The notes beneath the pieces are model-generated. The model made no database searches. It was not told where the DNA came from and saw only the letters and a program-made list of their open reading frames with translations. DNA of 64,000 nt from Diphasiastrum complanatum. Lineage: Eukaryota > Streptophyta > Lycopodiopsida > Lycopodiales > Lycopodiaceae. The position numbers and the translations under genes are program-made. Position 1 is the first letter of the stretch. The number at the start of each line of letters is the position of its first letter. Of this stretch, positions 35,466-48,613 are shown in pieces. The DNA lies in NCBI GenBank assembly GCA_029204225.1, contig CM055107.1, positions 24,323,391 to 24,387,390 of the forward strand. Reading direction: 5' to 3'.

Positions 35466-36320
35466 TTTGAATCTATTGCTCTTCCACAATGGTGATTGTT
35501 GTCGATAGATCTTTGCAGCACGTTCTTAGCTCCTGTCTTTTTCACAACTGTAACAAGACAAATATTAGTGAACGTGTCATTGCAAATATGTCATTCTCAT
35601 TTTGTGTGTATTTGAATAGGCGATAAACATAGAGTACTTACGAGTCTTCCGTTGATGATGAATCTAAAATAAGTGGGTAGTTTGGTTTGTAATAGGATGA
35701 GCTCTGCTCTAATATAATCAAGGCTCCAATACTCTTCTACCTCAATCATAGTCAAGAATGCTTTATTGTGTGATCATTTATTTGGAAGTCTTGATCCAGT
35801 GGTAGCCATGTACCATCAGTTTTCTTGAATCTTTGATAGCTAACTGTGAGACTGAGCATTTGTTTTTCGATATGATAACGGAAGACCATTGACGACTTTT
35901 TTATCTTGCATTCTATATGTTTGTCTTACTATCCTAGCCTTGACCCATAAGATCTAACAAAATATCATCTGATAAATCCTTGCAAACAAATAAAGTTGGT
36001 GTCCTTCAAACACTTGCACGTGAGAAAAAATCAACAAATATATGCAATGAGAAAAACCAACTTACGTGAACAATTTTCGATCTAGTACTTGTCTTCATGG
36101 CATTTTTAACATCCAAGAGTAGCTTGCATATAAAGAATTCAGAAACAATACTGTCAAGAGTAGGCCACTCATCACTCTGAAAACTTGGCAATGGAATTGC
36201 TTCGAGCTTGTCAAAACTCCCAACCATTTGTGGAATATATGAAGATTCATAAAAATATATACCACTATCTGCAAGCTCCTTTGAACTTCTTCCTTTGTAT
36301 TGCAACTTTCTAGCATTAAT
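35466..36320 (-). pseudogene. Unrecognised multi-exon gene relic
   Basis: Three protein-like blocks on the minus strand. Block 1, about 36320-36067, holds KELADSGIYFYESSYIPQMV, LPSFQSDEWPTLDSIVSEFF and KNAMKTSTRSKIV, then a perfect donor (CAC|GTAAGT). Block 2, about 35905-35650, reads FRYHIEKQMLSLTVSYQRFK, DGTWLPLDQDFQINDHTIK and, after one frameshift near 35764, FLTMIEVEEYWSLDYIRAEL and PTYFRFIINGRL, again followed by GTAAGT. Block 3, 35556-35466, reads KKTGAKNVLQRSIDNNHHCG and ends in a stop. Coding-like blocks bounded by splice-like donors suggest a real gene, now broken. I do not recognise the family; it has no retroelement motifs. Confidence 0.4.
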
Positions 36321-36659
36321 CTCATGAAAAAGTCACAGTGACTTTATCAGGTTACTGTGCATACTATAATTCTATAACTGTAACTATTCTAGTTAACAAA
36401 TTTCATTATACTAACCAGTATAGTTAAACAAATTTAACTTGAGATATTGACATTGGGCATATTAGCACGTGTCGAAACATGAAGCGCCAACCAATGAAAT
36501 ACATCCATGTTGTCCAAGGTAAATTTTAAAGTTTGTTACAATATATTTTTATTTTCCAATTTATTTTTATTTTACTTGGGCCAAGTGGTGGTCAAAACTA
36601 AAGAAAAATAAATAAAAGTATCTTAACAAAAGGTCCTTTTTTATTTTAGAATTCATCTA

Positions 36660-38557
36660 ATGCTTTATCATTTGGTTGCTCCTTCACAATCCTAGCAATA
36701 TCCTTGACATTCAGATGATTAGATGCACTTTCACTCACTCAAGAAACATGTCCTTCATCAAATTAAACATCCCTATTCACTATAATTTTCTTAGTGATGG
36801 GATTGAAGACTCTATATCCCTTGCGAGATTCACTATACCCAACAAAGATACATTTGATTGATGTAACATCATCATTTTTTCTTGTTTCCAAAGATTGGTG
36901 AACATAGCAAAGAGATCCAAAACATTTCAAATCTTTGAGATTCGGCCTCTTACCATATAGAGCTTCATATGGTGTGATTCCTCCAATGGTTTTGTTTAGC
37001 AACATATTACATAGCAAATTAGCATGTATTGGCTTCACTACAAAATGGTATTGGAAAGGAATCTAGCCTCAAGGCCTTAGCACACTCACAAAGAGACCTA
37101 TGTTTCTTCTCGGCCACTCCATTTTGTTGAGGGGTATAAGGACATGTTAATTCCCTCTTAATGCCATTAGATTCACAAAACTCTATCATCTTATTGGAGA
37201 TGTACTCTCCTCCATTATCACATATTAATACTTTGATCCTAATATTAAGTTGATTTTCAACTAGAGCTTTGAACATCACAAATGGATCAAATACCATACT
37301 CTTCATAGTCAAAAGATAGATCTGAGCATATCTTGAATGATCATCTATAAATGACACATACACTTTTGCACCTCCATTAGATACATGAGAAAAACTATGC
37401 ACATCCAAATATATAATTTCTAAAGAAGATCTTGTGGTAGACCTTGGGAAAGGTTGCTTGTGAGTCTTTGAAAGACTACAAGTTAACTTACCACTTTTTG
37501 ACAATTTCTTGGAAAGGCCGAGAGCTAGCTCCTTCGCACACATGATTTCCATTGACTTGAAGTTAGGATGGCCTAAGCTCTTGTGACATAACTCCACTTG
37601 AGAGTGATCTCCTCCTTTGTCATATTCACACTCTCAATAGCAACAATAGCATCCAATTTAAAAAACCCTTTCATGTTTAAATCCCTTTGCTATGCAAACA
37701 TCATTTTTCAAAATGGAAGAAGCACCATGCGTGAAGTTGACATCCAACCCATTATCCATAAGTTGACCAACACTTAGCAAATTTTTGGTGATTGATGGTA
37801 CATAAAGAACATTCTTTTAGAAGATCCTAGACACAAAGGAATGGTTCCAACACCATTTATTCTGCATTCTTGATCACTTGTCGTAAAGCTAGACTTTTTA
37901 GCACCATTGAAAGAGAGTAGAGTAGAGAAATATTCCTTTTAGAATGTCATGTGGAAACTAGCCCCACTATCAATTCACCATGATTCTCTTGAGTTGCTCT
38001 TGCTTGTTGGTGGGGATGTAGAATGCCATCAAGGACGAGTTTCCTCCTCTTCATGTGCAAGGTTTCTTTTTTGGCTCTCTCCTTGTGCATTTTTCTTCTT
38101 GTAGCACTTGAATGCAAAATGCCCCTTCTTTTCACGAAAGAAGCATTTTAGTTTGGTCTTGTCCTTGTTGCTTTTTCCCTTCAAACTTGATGCTTGATCC
38201 TCCTCCTTGGCCTCCTTGCTTTGATTTTTCTTGACTCCCTTGGTCTTCTTTTTGTCTTTGAATGAAAAGTTGGCTTTCTCATCTCCATCATGCAAGAATA
38301 AGGAACTCATGCAAGAATAAGGAACTCATGCAAGAATAAGGAACTCATCTTACTCTTGACCTGTAGGATCCTACACTCCTCGACCACAAGCACATATGTA
38401 GCTTGTCAATAGAAGGTAGAACTTCTTGTATGGCAAAGTTTTGAACCAAATTGGAGAACTCATCTCCTAGACCATTGAGAATCACTTGAAGACATTTTTT
38501 AAGAATATTTGTGATACATGTGTTGCATGATGAATGGATTTGTAAAGCATGACACAT
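36660..38557 (-). pseudogene. Copia gag-protease-integrase relic
   Basis: Read from high to low: gag (38557-38345, NGLGDEFSNLVQNFAIQEVL); nucleocapsid (38310-38029) with a knuckle CFFREKKGHFAFKC in which the second Cys is Arg; a broken pre-integrase region (37947-37620); integrase zinc finger and core (37597-37019) with LDVHSF, ICDNGGEYIS and PQQNGVAEKKH, so all three catalytic positions D, D and E are present; then the C-terminal region (37038-36763, KCIFVGYSESRKGYRVFNP). RT and RNase H are missing beyond 36.66 kb. It belongs to the same broad lineage as the element at the left edge. Confidence 0.85.
38291..38347 (+). repeat. Three tandem copies of a 19-bp unit
   Basis: tgcaagaataaggaactca repeats exactly at 38291, 38310 and 38329, at the start of the nucleocapsid reading frame of the copia relic. 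Confidence 0.95.
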
Positions 38558-38760
38558 GTATACTTAGAAAATCTATCTATTACTACATAGATGCTATCAT
38601 AACCTTCAAATATTTTGGGCAAAGAAGATATAAAATCCATACTAATGTTTGTTCAATGTTGCGTTGAAATCAATAATGGATGTAATGGACCTGACTATTT
38701 GACATGCTCCACTTTGTTGACCTAACACAAAATACACTCTTGCACATAAGTATATCTAGT
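38555..38760 (-). pseudogene. Ty3/gypsy integrase fragment
   Basis: The minus strand reads SMDFISSLPKIFEGYDSIYV and VIDRFSKYTCVM, the first catalytic block of gypsy integrase, preceded by a CxxC-like CILC. It ends exactly where the copia gag begins, so the two elements are joined by insertion or deletion. Weak traces of the upstream zinc-binding region may extend to about 38990. Confidence 0.7.
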
Positions 38761-39521
38761 TTTTTTTTTTCATATTAGCCCATTTAAACAACTTCCTAAT
38801 CATTTGATATATCTTCAATATGCCACTATCCTCGGCACTTGGAGATGATGTAACTATAAAGGACTTGTGGGATAAACTTGGAGTTAGAGACAAGCACAAC
38901 TCTAGAATTGTCATACACAAATATTTTTCTTTGACTATTGTATCATCGATACTTGACAGAATTGAGATTTTGTATCTCCTTCCACATCTTTAGATTTGAA
39001 TTTCCTAAATACTTTGGTTATAATTCACAAGAAAAATTGTACACCTGATATCAAATATAAAAGCAAATAGATTATTTGGAATTTTGCAAATAAAATTTTC
39101 AAATAAAACAAATGCGCTCAAAATCGATATTGCAAAAAAAAAAAAGTTTAAAAATTCTAATTTTCTTTTGTGCACCTGATATTGATAGTACAAAGACGAT
39201 CCTATCTGTGGCTGGCTAAGCAGGTCCAGCACGTGTTCAGGTGTCAAATTAGCATTGGGTTCACCTACTCATAAATTTGACCTAACCATTAGGTTTACCA
39301 AATTTGGTATCACTTCACTCACCAACTTGCTTGATTTATGGAGTTTGGCCCTTAATTTTAAGAATCATGACCAATTTGACTAATCAAACTCTATGATTGA
39401 GATCCAACCTACCTAGGCTAGTCTACACGCATGGGAACATGCTCTCATACGTGTGATTTACAATGTACACCAAAAGCTATACACAAATCAAGCTGGAATT
39501 GTCAATTTTCACATAATTTTT

Positions 39522-39775
39522 TAAAATGCACTTGAATCACATATATCCACAAGGGGGAGGACTATTTATCAAAGTGAAAGCCAATCCAATCAAAAAGTAA
39601 AATATGGGAACACCTAAATTAATGGATACACCTCTACTAGCTTCTAGGGATTGTACATATGGTTCATACTATAATGCCATTGTAATCAATCTAATGAATG
39701 AGATTGGTTACGCAATGCAGACCAAAATCTAGATAAAGACCACTAAAACAAAATAAGCTGGATATTAAGCATACA
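39522..39775 (+). repeat. Direct repeat flanking a 9-kb composite, left copy
   Basis: About 250 bp (aatgcacttgaatcacatat, ccacaagggggaggactatt, caatctaatgaatgagattg, accaaaatctagataaagac) repeated at 48821-49046 with around 15% change and small indels. Confidence 0.9.
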
Positions 39776-39808
39776 ACCCACGGTTCCCAGAACCGTGGAT
39801 TCTGGGAA

Positions 39809-42233
39809 CTATGGAAGGAACCGTAAGTCGGCCATAGTGATCCGGGAGTACCGTGTGGAAGGGCTCTCGCTCAACGGATCATCTAAGAATACGACTACAA
39901 ACTTACCCAAGTATGGTCTGAGGACACTGTTCATCAAGGTCATAAAGGTAGCTGGAGCATTGGTGAGCCCAAATGGCATCACCTTAAACTCATAACGACC
40001 GTGACGAGTCCTAAAAGCTGTTTTCGAGACATCTTCCGATTTTATACGGACTTGATGATATCCCGATCTAAGGTCTATTTTACTGAAAAACTTAGCCCCG
40101 TCGAGTTGATCAAACAACTTGTCTGCCCGAGGCATAGGGTATTTATTCTTAATTGTGACTTTATTGAGGGCTCTGTAATCTACGCAAAGACGCATAGACC
40201 CCTCTTTCTTTTTCACCAATAGGACTGGTGAGGCCCATGGTGAACTACTGGTCTGAATTTGGCCTTTCCCAAGATAAACTGTTAACTGCCTAGTTATTTC
40301 TTCATCCTCTGTTCGGCTGACCCGATACGGAGGTTTAGAAATAGGTGTTGTACCTGGTAATAGGTTTATTGCATGATCTACCTCTCTGCTAGGTGGTAAA
40401 CCATGTGGTAAATCTTCAGGAAAAACATCTTTAAATTTAGACAACAAAGTTTCTAATTTATTGATTTTCTGCTGAATAGAACTGGAAATAGAAATTTCAG
40501 GAATAAACTGAAAGTCACATAAGAATACCTGATGGTCTTCGTCTCTGATTAGCTGATAGAGCTCTGAACTGCAAACCATAGGACTGTTGGGAACATCATG
40601 CTCCCCATGCAACTGGATCTCTCGGCCTTTATGTTGAAAGCTGAGGGTGTTCTCCTAATAGTTTCTGTGGAGGGAAGGTCCTAAACTGTAGAGCCAATCT
40701 CTCCCGAAAACAATGTCTGTTCGATCCAGGTGCATTATCTGAAAGTTTATTTCATCTTGGTACCCCTGAATACCAAGATTTAACTTACTTACCATAGTTT
40801 TCCATATTTTTTTATCTTCACCCTTAGCTAATGAAACTATGTACCTATGCTGACTAGGTACTTCTAGTAGTTTAAGCTTTTTAACTAGGGTGTAGTTGAT
40901 GAAATTATGGGTTGCCCCATCATCAACCATGACTCTTACTGACTGGTTACCAACTTTCCCATGCATACGTACTAGGTCATGCGGCCCAAAGCTGAAGGGT
41001 CTCGCTAGCATTGCAGAGGTCAGCTGGCAACAGTGTTCATGATCTTCATGATACACTTTGATCTCGGAAGCTGCCGAGTCACTAGGGAAACATACAGTCT
41101 GAACAAGATGAACTTGTTTTTTATCTTTCTTATCTTTTTTAGTGAAAGGCCCCTTGGGACACTGTCTAACTGTGTGTCCCTTGCCCATACACACAAAGCA
41201 CAAACGTTCTTGTTTGGCTTTCTCAAAATCATCTGGTTTTAAGGGCTGTATGAGTGAAGGGCGTTTCTGAGGAGCTTCACTTCTAAATTTATCTTCTTTC
41301 TTTCTTTTTAAATATTTCTTTTTAAATTGAAAGTCTTTCTGAGGAGGCTGCTCAGAAAGTGGTTGTTGTCTCGCTCTCTTCCTACCCACTGAATCATCAT
41401 AGATTTGAGCATATCTGAGAGCTTGCTCAAGGGTAGTAGGCGAGTTTCTCTGGACCTCTACTTTATATTCATCTTTGAGGCCACGGACAAATCCCCTAAT
41501 TTTCTGATAGTCATCCATATTTTTAATCTTTAAAATTGCTTCTCGATACTGCGAGATATATTAGATGAGGGACTTGTCCATTACTGATCTTTCCCAGGCT
41601 TCCCAAGCTCTATCAAGTTCATTTTCTGGTAGAAATTCTCTTAGGAAAGCTTTTTCAAAAGCTTTCCATGACCGGGGAGTCTGCCCAGTCTCCTGGAGAT
41701 TTAACCACCACTTATAGGCCATGGGCCCTAAGGAAAGACTGGCCTCAAGAGCTTGCAAATGGTCAGAGGTCTGTTTAAGAGCATGAATGTTCTTCCATTT
41801 GCTGAGGAAGGTTTGTAGAATATCTGCATTTCTATCCTTCTCTACCCCATTAAAAGTAGGAGGTTTTTAAGTCTTTAAAAATACTGGGGTGAGACCGTAA
41901 AGTCTAACCCGAAACTGATGGAAGTGGAGAAGGGGATAACTGAGAAGTGGAGGGAAGGCTTCCTTTCGCAGAACTCAAAATTAAGCATTTGAGTTCAGCG
42001 AACGAGTCGTCCACACTGGACTTGAAATTGGCCAATGCCAATTTCAGTTCATCCACTTCTGTTACCAATTGGAGAAACTGCTCCTTGGTAACCAGTTCAT
42101 CGAGTTCTTCGGCGAACTGTTCCTGTTCTTCCACTTCCATGGGTTCCTTCCCTTTTCTGTAAGCCAAGGCTTCTGTTTCAAGTTCGTCGAAGCCTCTCTC
42201 CGGGGGTTGATCAGGTCCTTGAGGAGTGGTCAT
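39809..42233 (-). pseudogene. Ty3/gypsy gag-protease-RT, 3'-truncated
   Basis: Read from high to low: a gag N-terminus starting MTTPQGPDQPPERG at 42233 with a coiled-coil-like acidic region; capsid (41758-41561, AYKWWLNLQETGQTPRSWKA); zinc knuckle CFVCMGKGHTVRQC, intact; protease MVDDGATHNFIN, where DSG or DTG is usual so the second residue is changed; RT (40612-39809) with [35 protein letters not shown] and FVVVFLDD. The frame ends right after FLDD at 39.81 kb; RNase H and integrase are gone. Breaks: a frameshift between 41.9 and 41.76 kb and in-frame stops near 41.56 and 40.65 kb. The low number of lesions suggests moderate age. Confidence 0.9.
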
Positions 42234-43132
42234 ATTCGGAACTGAAAGAGAGCTACCTTAACTTCTGAAGGAAAAAAAAACTCTAAAAGACTAATTTACA
42301 ACTGTACAAGGGAAAGGAAAGATGACTTAGCTGTTTCTGAGGACTGTACTTCCAAAGAAATTACGAAAAGGAACCCTCTCAGCTCTTCCACCCAGAATTT
42401 CAAACCTGCTGTCTCGGAAAGTCCCTGTTTATGGCTCCAAAATAGCACCAAGATTTCTGGTGTCTTGAGTAGAGTTGCTCACTGCTCTGATTGCAGACGT
42501 GGGGCTCCAAAAACGGAGGCAAAGGACCTTGAAAAGTATAGAACTTTCTGAAATTGAAAGCTGCCTACCCTCGTTGATCTGACAACATCTAAGTTGGTCT
42601 GATTTGTCCAATTTACAGCTCTGAAGTCACCTTGGATCTCTGATTTAATCTCAGTCTGTAAGTCGCTGGTCTGTAGCAAGTAAGTTTGAAGCTCCTGAGA
42701 ATTCTCAAAAAACAAGGATGAAATTTAACTTTTTCACTACCCTGTCCAACGCTGGCCCTGCTAGGGAAATGTGCTCTGAAATCCCCTCAAAATTTTTCAG
42801 ATTCTTCTGGAAATTCAGAGGTAGCTTGCTGTTTCTATAGCGATGGACCAGTACTATCCTTCCTTCCCAGAATCCGCTCAGCTCTACTGAAATTCCTTTC
42901 TGAAAATTACAATCAGATCCCTGAAAATAGAGATAGATTGCTACCTGTCCAGCAACTTACCTACATAAGAATTTTACTTCCTAGAACTGTAAATTCTCAA
43001 TGAATTTCAAGGGTTTGAGGGCTGCAACTACAGCGATTCTCTTCTTCTATTCTTTTCTGAGAATCTCCTAGATCTTTCCTATCTTCTGATAGCTTTCTCT
43101 ACTGCTGCTCCTAAACTCCCTAGGATGGAGAT

Positions 43133-43145
43133 GGCTCTGATACCA
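43133..43145 (-). other. Primer-binding site of the 39.8-43.5 kb gypsy element
   Basis: The reverse complement is TGGTATCAGAGCC, one base from the end of the LTR (ATTACA) and 0.9 kb upstream of gag. Confidence 0.9.
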
Positions 43146-43146
43146 G

Positions 43147-43503
43147 TGTAATAGATCCTAACACCACAGTAGGGCAAACACTAACTGATCCACCCAACCT
43201 TGCCTACTCCCTGATATAGAGTAAGCCCCTCCTAGCCCAGTGTGAGGACTGGTAGCATGTTACTGCCAAGTGTCGGCCACGTGGCACTGACGTGGCCGAC
43301 TGCACGTCGGGACCTAACTGGGGGCCCTATCCTGCTGACAGGGTCCCTAGGCTATGTTAGGTCCGCCATGGCTATGGACCGTGCTGGGACACACTATTCA
43401 CACTGTCTTGCCCTGTTGGTCATGTACGCTGGACACGACCCTGACTGTGGTATCTGACCTATCTGTGTTCTCTAGGGTTCGACAGTGTTACGAGCTCGTA
43501 ACA
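43147..43503 (-). repeat. 357-bp 5' LTR of the gypsy element
   Basis: On the minus strand it starts TGTTACGAG and ends ATTACA next to the primer-binding site. The first 18 bases (43486-43503) form a perfect palindrome, TGTTACGAGCTCGTAACA, extended to 20 bp by the flanking bases. No second LTR is present because the element is truncated. Confidence 0.85.
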
Positions 43504-43582
43504 CTCTCCCTCTGCCACGGGGGGATCTCTGGGAAGAACTGTCTGCCTGTGATGCTATGAGTCGTCTCTGTGCTATCTGTCT

Positions 43583-43889
43583 CTAGGCAGCAGCCTCTAT
43601 CTCCCTCGCAAACTCTGACCAGCCATCATCTGAAAGGGGGCGTGATGCGAGAGTACTGGGTGGGGCACGTGGACCATCTCCTGCAAGGTCGACCGTCTCG
43701 TCTGAATCATATGTGGGCCCATCATCAGAGGAGGGCAATGGAACGTCAACAGGGAGGGAGGTGGCCTCATCGGCATCGGCATCATCCTCGGGATCACCCC
43801 GCAGAGCACACCGAGCGGCATCATCTGGATCAACCTTTGGCTCTGGCTCATCATCGGCCGCTGCAACCACGCACTCATCGGGATTGACC
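43583..43889 (-). pseudogene. hAT transposase gene, terminal exon
   Basis: The exon starts after a clear acceptor (TTCTGCAG|GTC) and reads VNPDECVVAAADDEPEPKVD, then an acidic Pro/Ser-rich tail ending WSEFAREIEAAA and a stop. VNPDEC and an acidic tail are as expected at the end of plant hAT transposases after the dimerisation domain. It is on the same strand and is the likely tail of the BED/DUF659 gene whose first exons lie at 46.65-48.05 kb. The exons between, including most of the dimerisation domain, are missing. Confidence 0.55.
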
Positions 43890-44058
43890 TGCAGAAGTCA
43901 ATCATTCGTGAGAATAGCCAAAGCAACCGTGAGGGCATTAAACTGAATGTCTTAAACCAATACGAAAGCAAAACTATAGAGCAACGAAATATACCTACAG
44001 CAGTAGGGCGCGTGCGCCTCCTGCCCTCATGCTCTCCGAGATGCGTCGGTCATTGCAT

Positions 44059-44799
44059 TGTGGCGGAAGCTTTTTCTTTCTTGTTTCGTGTTCGTCCTCT
44101 ATTCTGATTCGCGAACAATTTTCTGTCTTTGAATTTTCTTTTCGTGCGGAAGCTCTTACGGGATCCCAGACACTCGACTACGCATCACAGAACATGTTTT
44201 ATTCTAACAATCAAGAGACACAGCACAAGGCCAAGAGATACACGAAATAGAGAGATTATATTGTCAGTTTGGTTTTAGAGCAAGATCATCAGTGTCTCGC
44301 TCGTTGGCAGATTGACTCTCTGCTCTTTCGTTGTGTTTTACTCGTTGGCAGACTTTCATGCACAGCTATGGTATTTTTCTTTCTTACTTTATTCGCTACG
44401 TCTCTCTCTGTTTCTTACAGATCTCTGTATTCACTGTCTCTTTTTTTTTTTCTCTTTTTTTTGGTTATGATCCAGAGAGGATCGTTTATACCTCCACTGT
44501 GTGGAATTTACAAGATAGCTAAACGTAGAATCACAAGACTAGTTAACACTAATCAACTAGTTAGTTAGTCTCCGTCGTTGCTACCGTTGAGCTGGCAGCT
44601 GGCAGCACGAAGGATTTCTCTTCGTTTGTTTCGTTCTTTTTGTTTTGTGGTCCTGGAGGTGTGTTTACGATTCGCGATTGATTTGCGAATCGTTCTTGCT
44701 TCAAGTCAAAGACACGTCGACTGTCACGAATTGTTCTTGTTCGACCCTCGTGTCTTGTTCGTGCTGCGACAAAGTTGCAGGAGTTCACCATTTCTGACA
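44059..44799 (-). repeat. 741-bp 3' LTR of a copia element
   Basis: On the minus strand it begins TGTCAGAAATGG immediately after a polypurine tract (ggttcaagagggag) and ends GCTTCCGCCACA, TG...CA as expected. Poly-T and ctctt-rich stretches lie inside. The RNase H reading frame continues about 80 codons into it. Confidence 0.85.
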
Positions 44800-46600
44800 C
44801 TCCCTCTTGAACCTTGCAGCTTTGTTCGTTCAATCCAATTGTCTCTCTTTGCTTGGTAAAGAGTGGCTTGTCGAGCGGTTTCGTGAGGAGATCTGCAATC
44901 ATACTTTCTAATTTTATGAACTGGACCTGAAGCTCTCCTTTCGAGATCAAATCTCGAATGTGATGGTACTTCAGAGGAATGTGCTTCGTCTTTGAATGGA
45001 AGACAGGATCCTGGGACAGATAGATGGCACTCTGGGAGTCCATCATCATCGTGCTTGGCCCCTCTTGTGGTATCCCGATTGCCTCCAACATCCGCAGCCA
45101 CACTACCTCATTCGCCACTTTCGTATATCAAAAATTTGTGTCATCATCTTTTATAGGGGTGGGGCTCTTCGGGCTCTGAGAAGATACATGAGGCTGCGAC
45201 ATACTCAGCTTCGCAAGAGGATTGAGCTACCAGGGTTTGCTTTTTGCATATCCAGCTGATTGCAGCTCCGCACGCTATTGTAGATCCTCCAGTAATGGAC
45301 TTGCTGTCATTCTTGCAACTCGCCCAGTTCGCATCACTGTAGTGATGCAGCTCCTTTCTCCTCGTTTCTAACTCTGTAGGTTAATCCAATACTCTGGGTA
45401 CCCTTCAGATATTGTAGAATTCGTTTGGCCATTTTCCAATGTGCTAGACCAAGACTTGAACAGAATTGGCTGAATGCGTAAACAGAGAAGGCCAGATCCG
45501 GTCTGGTACAAATTGTCAAGTACATCAGACTCCCGATTAAGTTCTGGTAGGGTATTTCTGCCATCTTTTGTTCTTCCTCTTGGGCAATCCTGTTTCGTGA
45601 GCTTGGTTGCAGCTATCATTGGTGTGGCTTTCTCTTTGCAATCCATCATGTGGTACTGCTTCAACACTTTTCTAGCATATTGACTGACTCAAGTGCATTT
45701 CGCCATTTGTTCGATCTCTTCTGATTTCCAGCCCTAGGCATTTTGTTGCTTCTCCAAGATCTGTAATTTCGTAGCTTTCAGAAATCTGACTCTTCGTGTC
45801 TTTGATCAGCATCAAGGAATTTTCTATCATCAACGAATCATCCACGAAAATGGTCAGTATCACAAAATCCTTTCCTACTCTTTTGATGTAGACATTACAG
45901 TCTGATTGAGTAGGGTTGAAGTCTAGAGACTTCAGAAGACCATCAAGCTTTTTGTACTAGGCTTGTGATGCCTGTTTTAGACCGTAGATGCATCTCTGCA
46001 ATCAACAGACATATTGTCTGTTGTCAGGGTCTTCATAGCCTTCAGGTTGCTTCATGAAAATTTCCTCCTCTAGATCTTCGTGGAGAAAGGCTGTTTTCAC
46101 GTCAATCTGGTGAATTTCCAGATTATACTGTGTGGCGTATGCAAGGAGGAGCCTTATGCTTGCCATCTTCACCATGGGTGAATATGTGTCGAAATAGTCG
46201 ACACCATATCTCTGCGTGTAGCCCTTTGCGACAAGCCTTGCCTTGTAGCGGTCAATAGTGCAATATGATTTTAGCTTTTTCTTGTACACCCACTTGTAGT
46301 TGACTATTTTTCTGTTTTCTGGGTAGTGGCTCTAATGTCCATGCCTCGTTTTGCCTCATCGACTCGATCTCCTCTGACATTGCCTGCTTCCAGAATTCTC
46401 CCTCTTAACTCTGGATAGCTTCTTGGTATGTTGCTAGCTCTTCTATGAAGCTGCAGTACTCGAACTGAGTGTCTTCGCTCCATTGAAAATTGTCAGAATA
46501 GCGGTCTGGAGGTCTTCTTTGTCTTGTTGACCTTCAAGGTTCGTTACGTCGCTGCTCGAACATTTCTTGTTCGTGGGGTCGATCCACACATCATAAAGAG
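44800..46600 (-). pseudogene. Copia RT-RNase H relic, 5'-truncated
   Basis: Minus strand. Starts abruptly with a pre-RT linker (about 46600-46320, ATYQEAIQ and EGEFWKQAM). RT at 46289-45672 has YKARLVAKGYTQRYGVDYFD, IHQIDVKTAFLHEDLEEEIF and the active site FVDD (LTIFVDDSLMI). The RT connection runs 45667-45334 (NLIGSLMYLTICTRPDLAF). RNase H has YSDANWASCKNDSKS (about 45340-45300), SSCEAEYVA and, at 45118-44810, SKTKHIPLKYHHIRDLISKG. There are several frameshifts and stops. No gag or integrase is present: the element entered the hAT gene truncated, or lost its left half. Confidence 0.9.
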
Positions 46601-46651
46601 CAAAAAATAAAAAAGCATCTTGAACGAGCCAAAAAATAAGTAGCAACTTAC

Positions 46652-46875
46652 CTGTTGAATGTGCGAAAAAGGGCAGTCATGCGGCGCTTGCGTGTGACGA
46701 AGTCCACAACTGCAAGTGCCCTCGTGAGAATCTCACTGACCCAAGGCAGGCGCCCGATGGAATGCAGGAGGAGGTCTAGTGAGTGTGCGGCACATGGAGT
46801 CCAGACAATGGAGGGGTAGTCTGCCATAAGAAGCTCCCCCATACTGCGGTAGTTGGACGCATTGTCTGTCACAAC
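46652..46875 (-). pseudogene. hAT transposase gene, second exon
   Basis: Begins after ...GAAAG with VVTDNASNYRSMGELLMADY and WTPCAAHSLDLLLHSIGRLP, the conserved start of the hAT catalytic region (DNASNY, WTPCAAHSLD), and ends at a strong donor (CAACAG|GTAAGT). It continues the first exon in frame (RVVQ|VVTDN), which supports splicing. The next downstream sequence is copia, so the transcript can no longer reach the rest of the catalytic domain. Confidence 0.8.
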
Positions 46876-47004
46876 CTTTCGCGATACGTTCACACGATCA
46901 GTTCACAGCTCGGAAACACATTGCAATCAATCGAAAACTACACAGAACTATTGTATCAACATTAAGCAGTAAATGACCAAGCAACTAATACAAGAAGATT
47001 ATAC

Positions 47005-48169
<1,165 letters not shown>

Positions 48170-48197
48170 GCACGCAAATCTAACCTCTCTTTCTCAC

Positions 48198-48248
48198 CTT
48201 AAACCCTAAACCCCAAACCCAAGCACCCTAAACCTTAAATCCTAAACT
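48198..48248 (+). repeat. Telomere-like (CCCTAAA) patch
   Basis: ttaaaccctaaaccccaaac, then caccctaaacc and ttaaatcctaaac: degenerate copies of the plant telomere repeat, including telo-box AAACCCTAA at 48201-48209, upstream of the hAT gene between two microsatellites. Confidence 0.7.
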
Positions 48249-48472
48249 CACACACACACACCATGTCTCGTACACACGCGCACACACACAAATCCTTTCT
48301 CTCTGTCCCTCACACTCTCTGTCTCTTCCTCTCTCTCTCACACACAGATCACCACACACGCACACATCTGTATGCACACAAATCAACAATATCCACACAC
48401 ACACACACACACACACATAAATTACCACACACACACAATCATCACACACACACACACACACACACACAAACA

Positions 48473-48521
<49 letters not shown>

Positions 48522-48613
48522 TCTCTCTCTCCCGCCCTCTTTCTCTGCCCTGGGGCTTCTGCGGAACAATCCAGAGGGCCCGCGCCTTTTGTTTGTTTTT
48601 TTTTAATTAAACA

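Noticed and set aside
43570-43946. Plus-strand and alternative-frame ORFs over the hAT terminal exon
   Set aside because: GC-rich sequence opens several frames; only the minus frame has a proper acceptor and hAT-like sequence.
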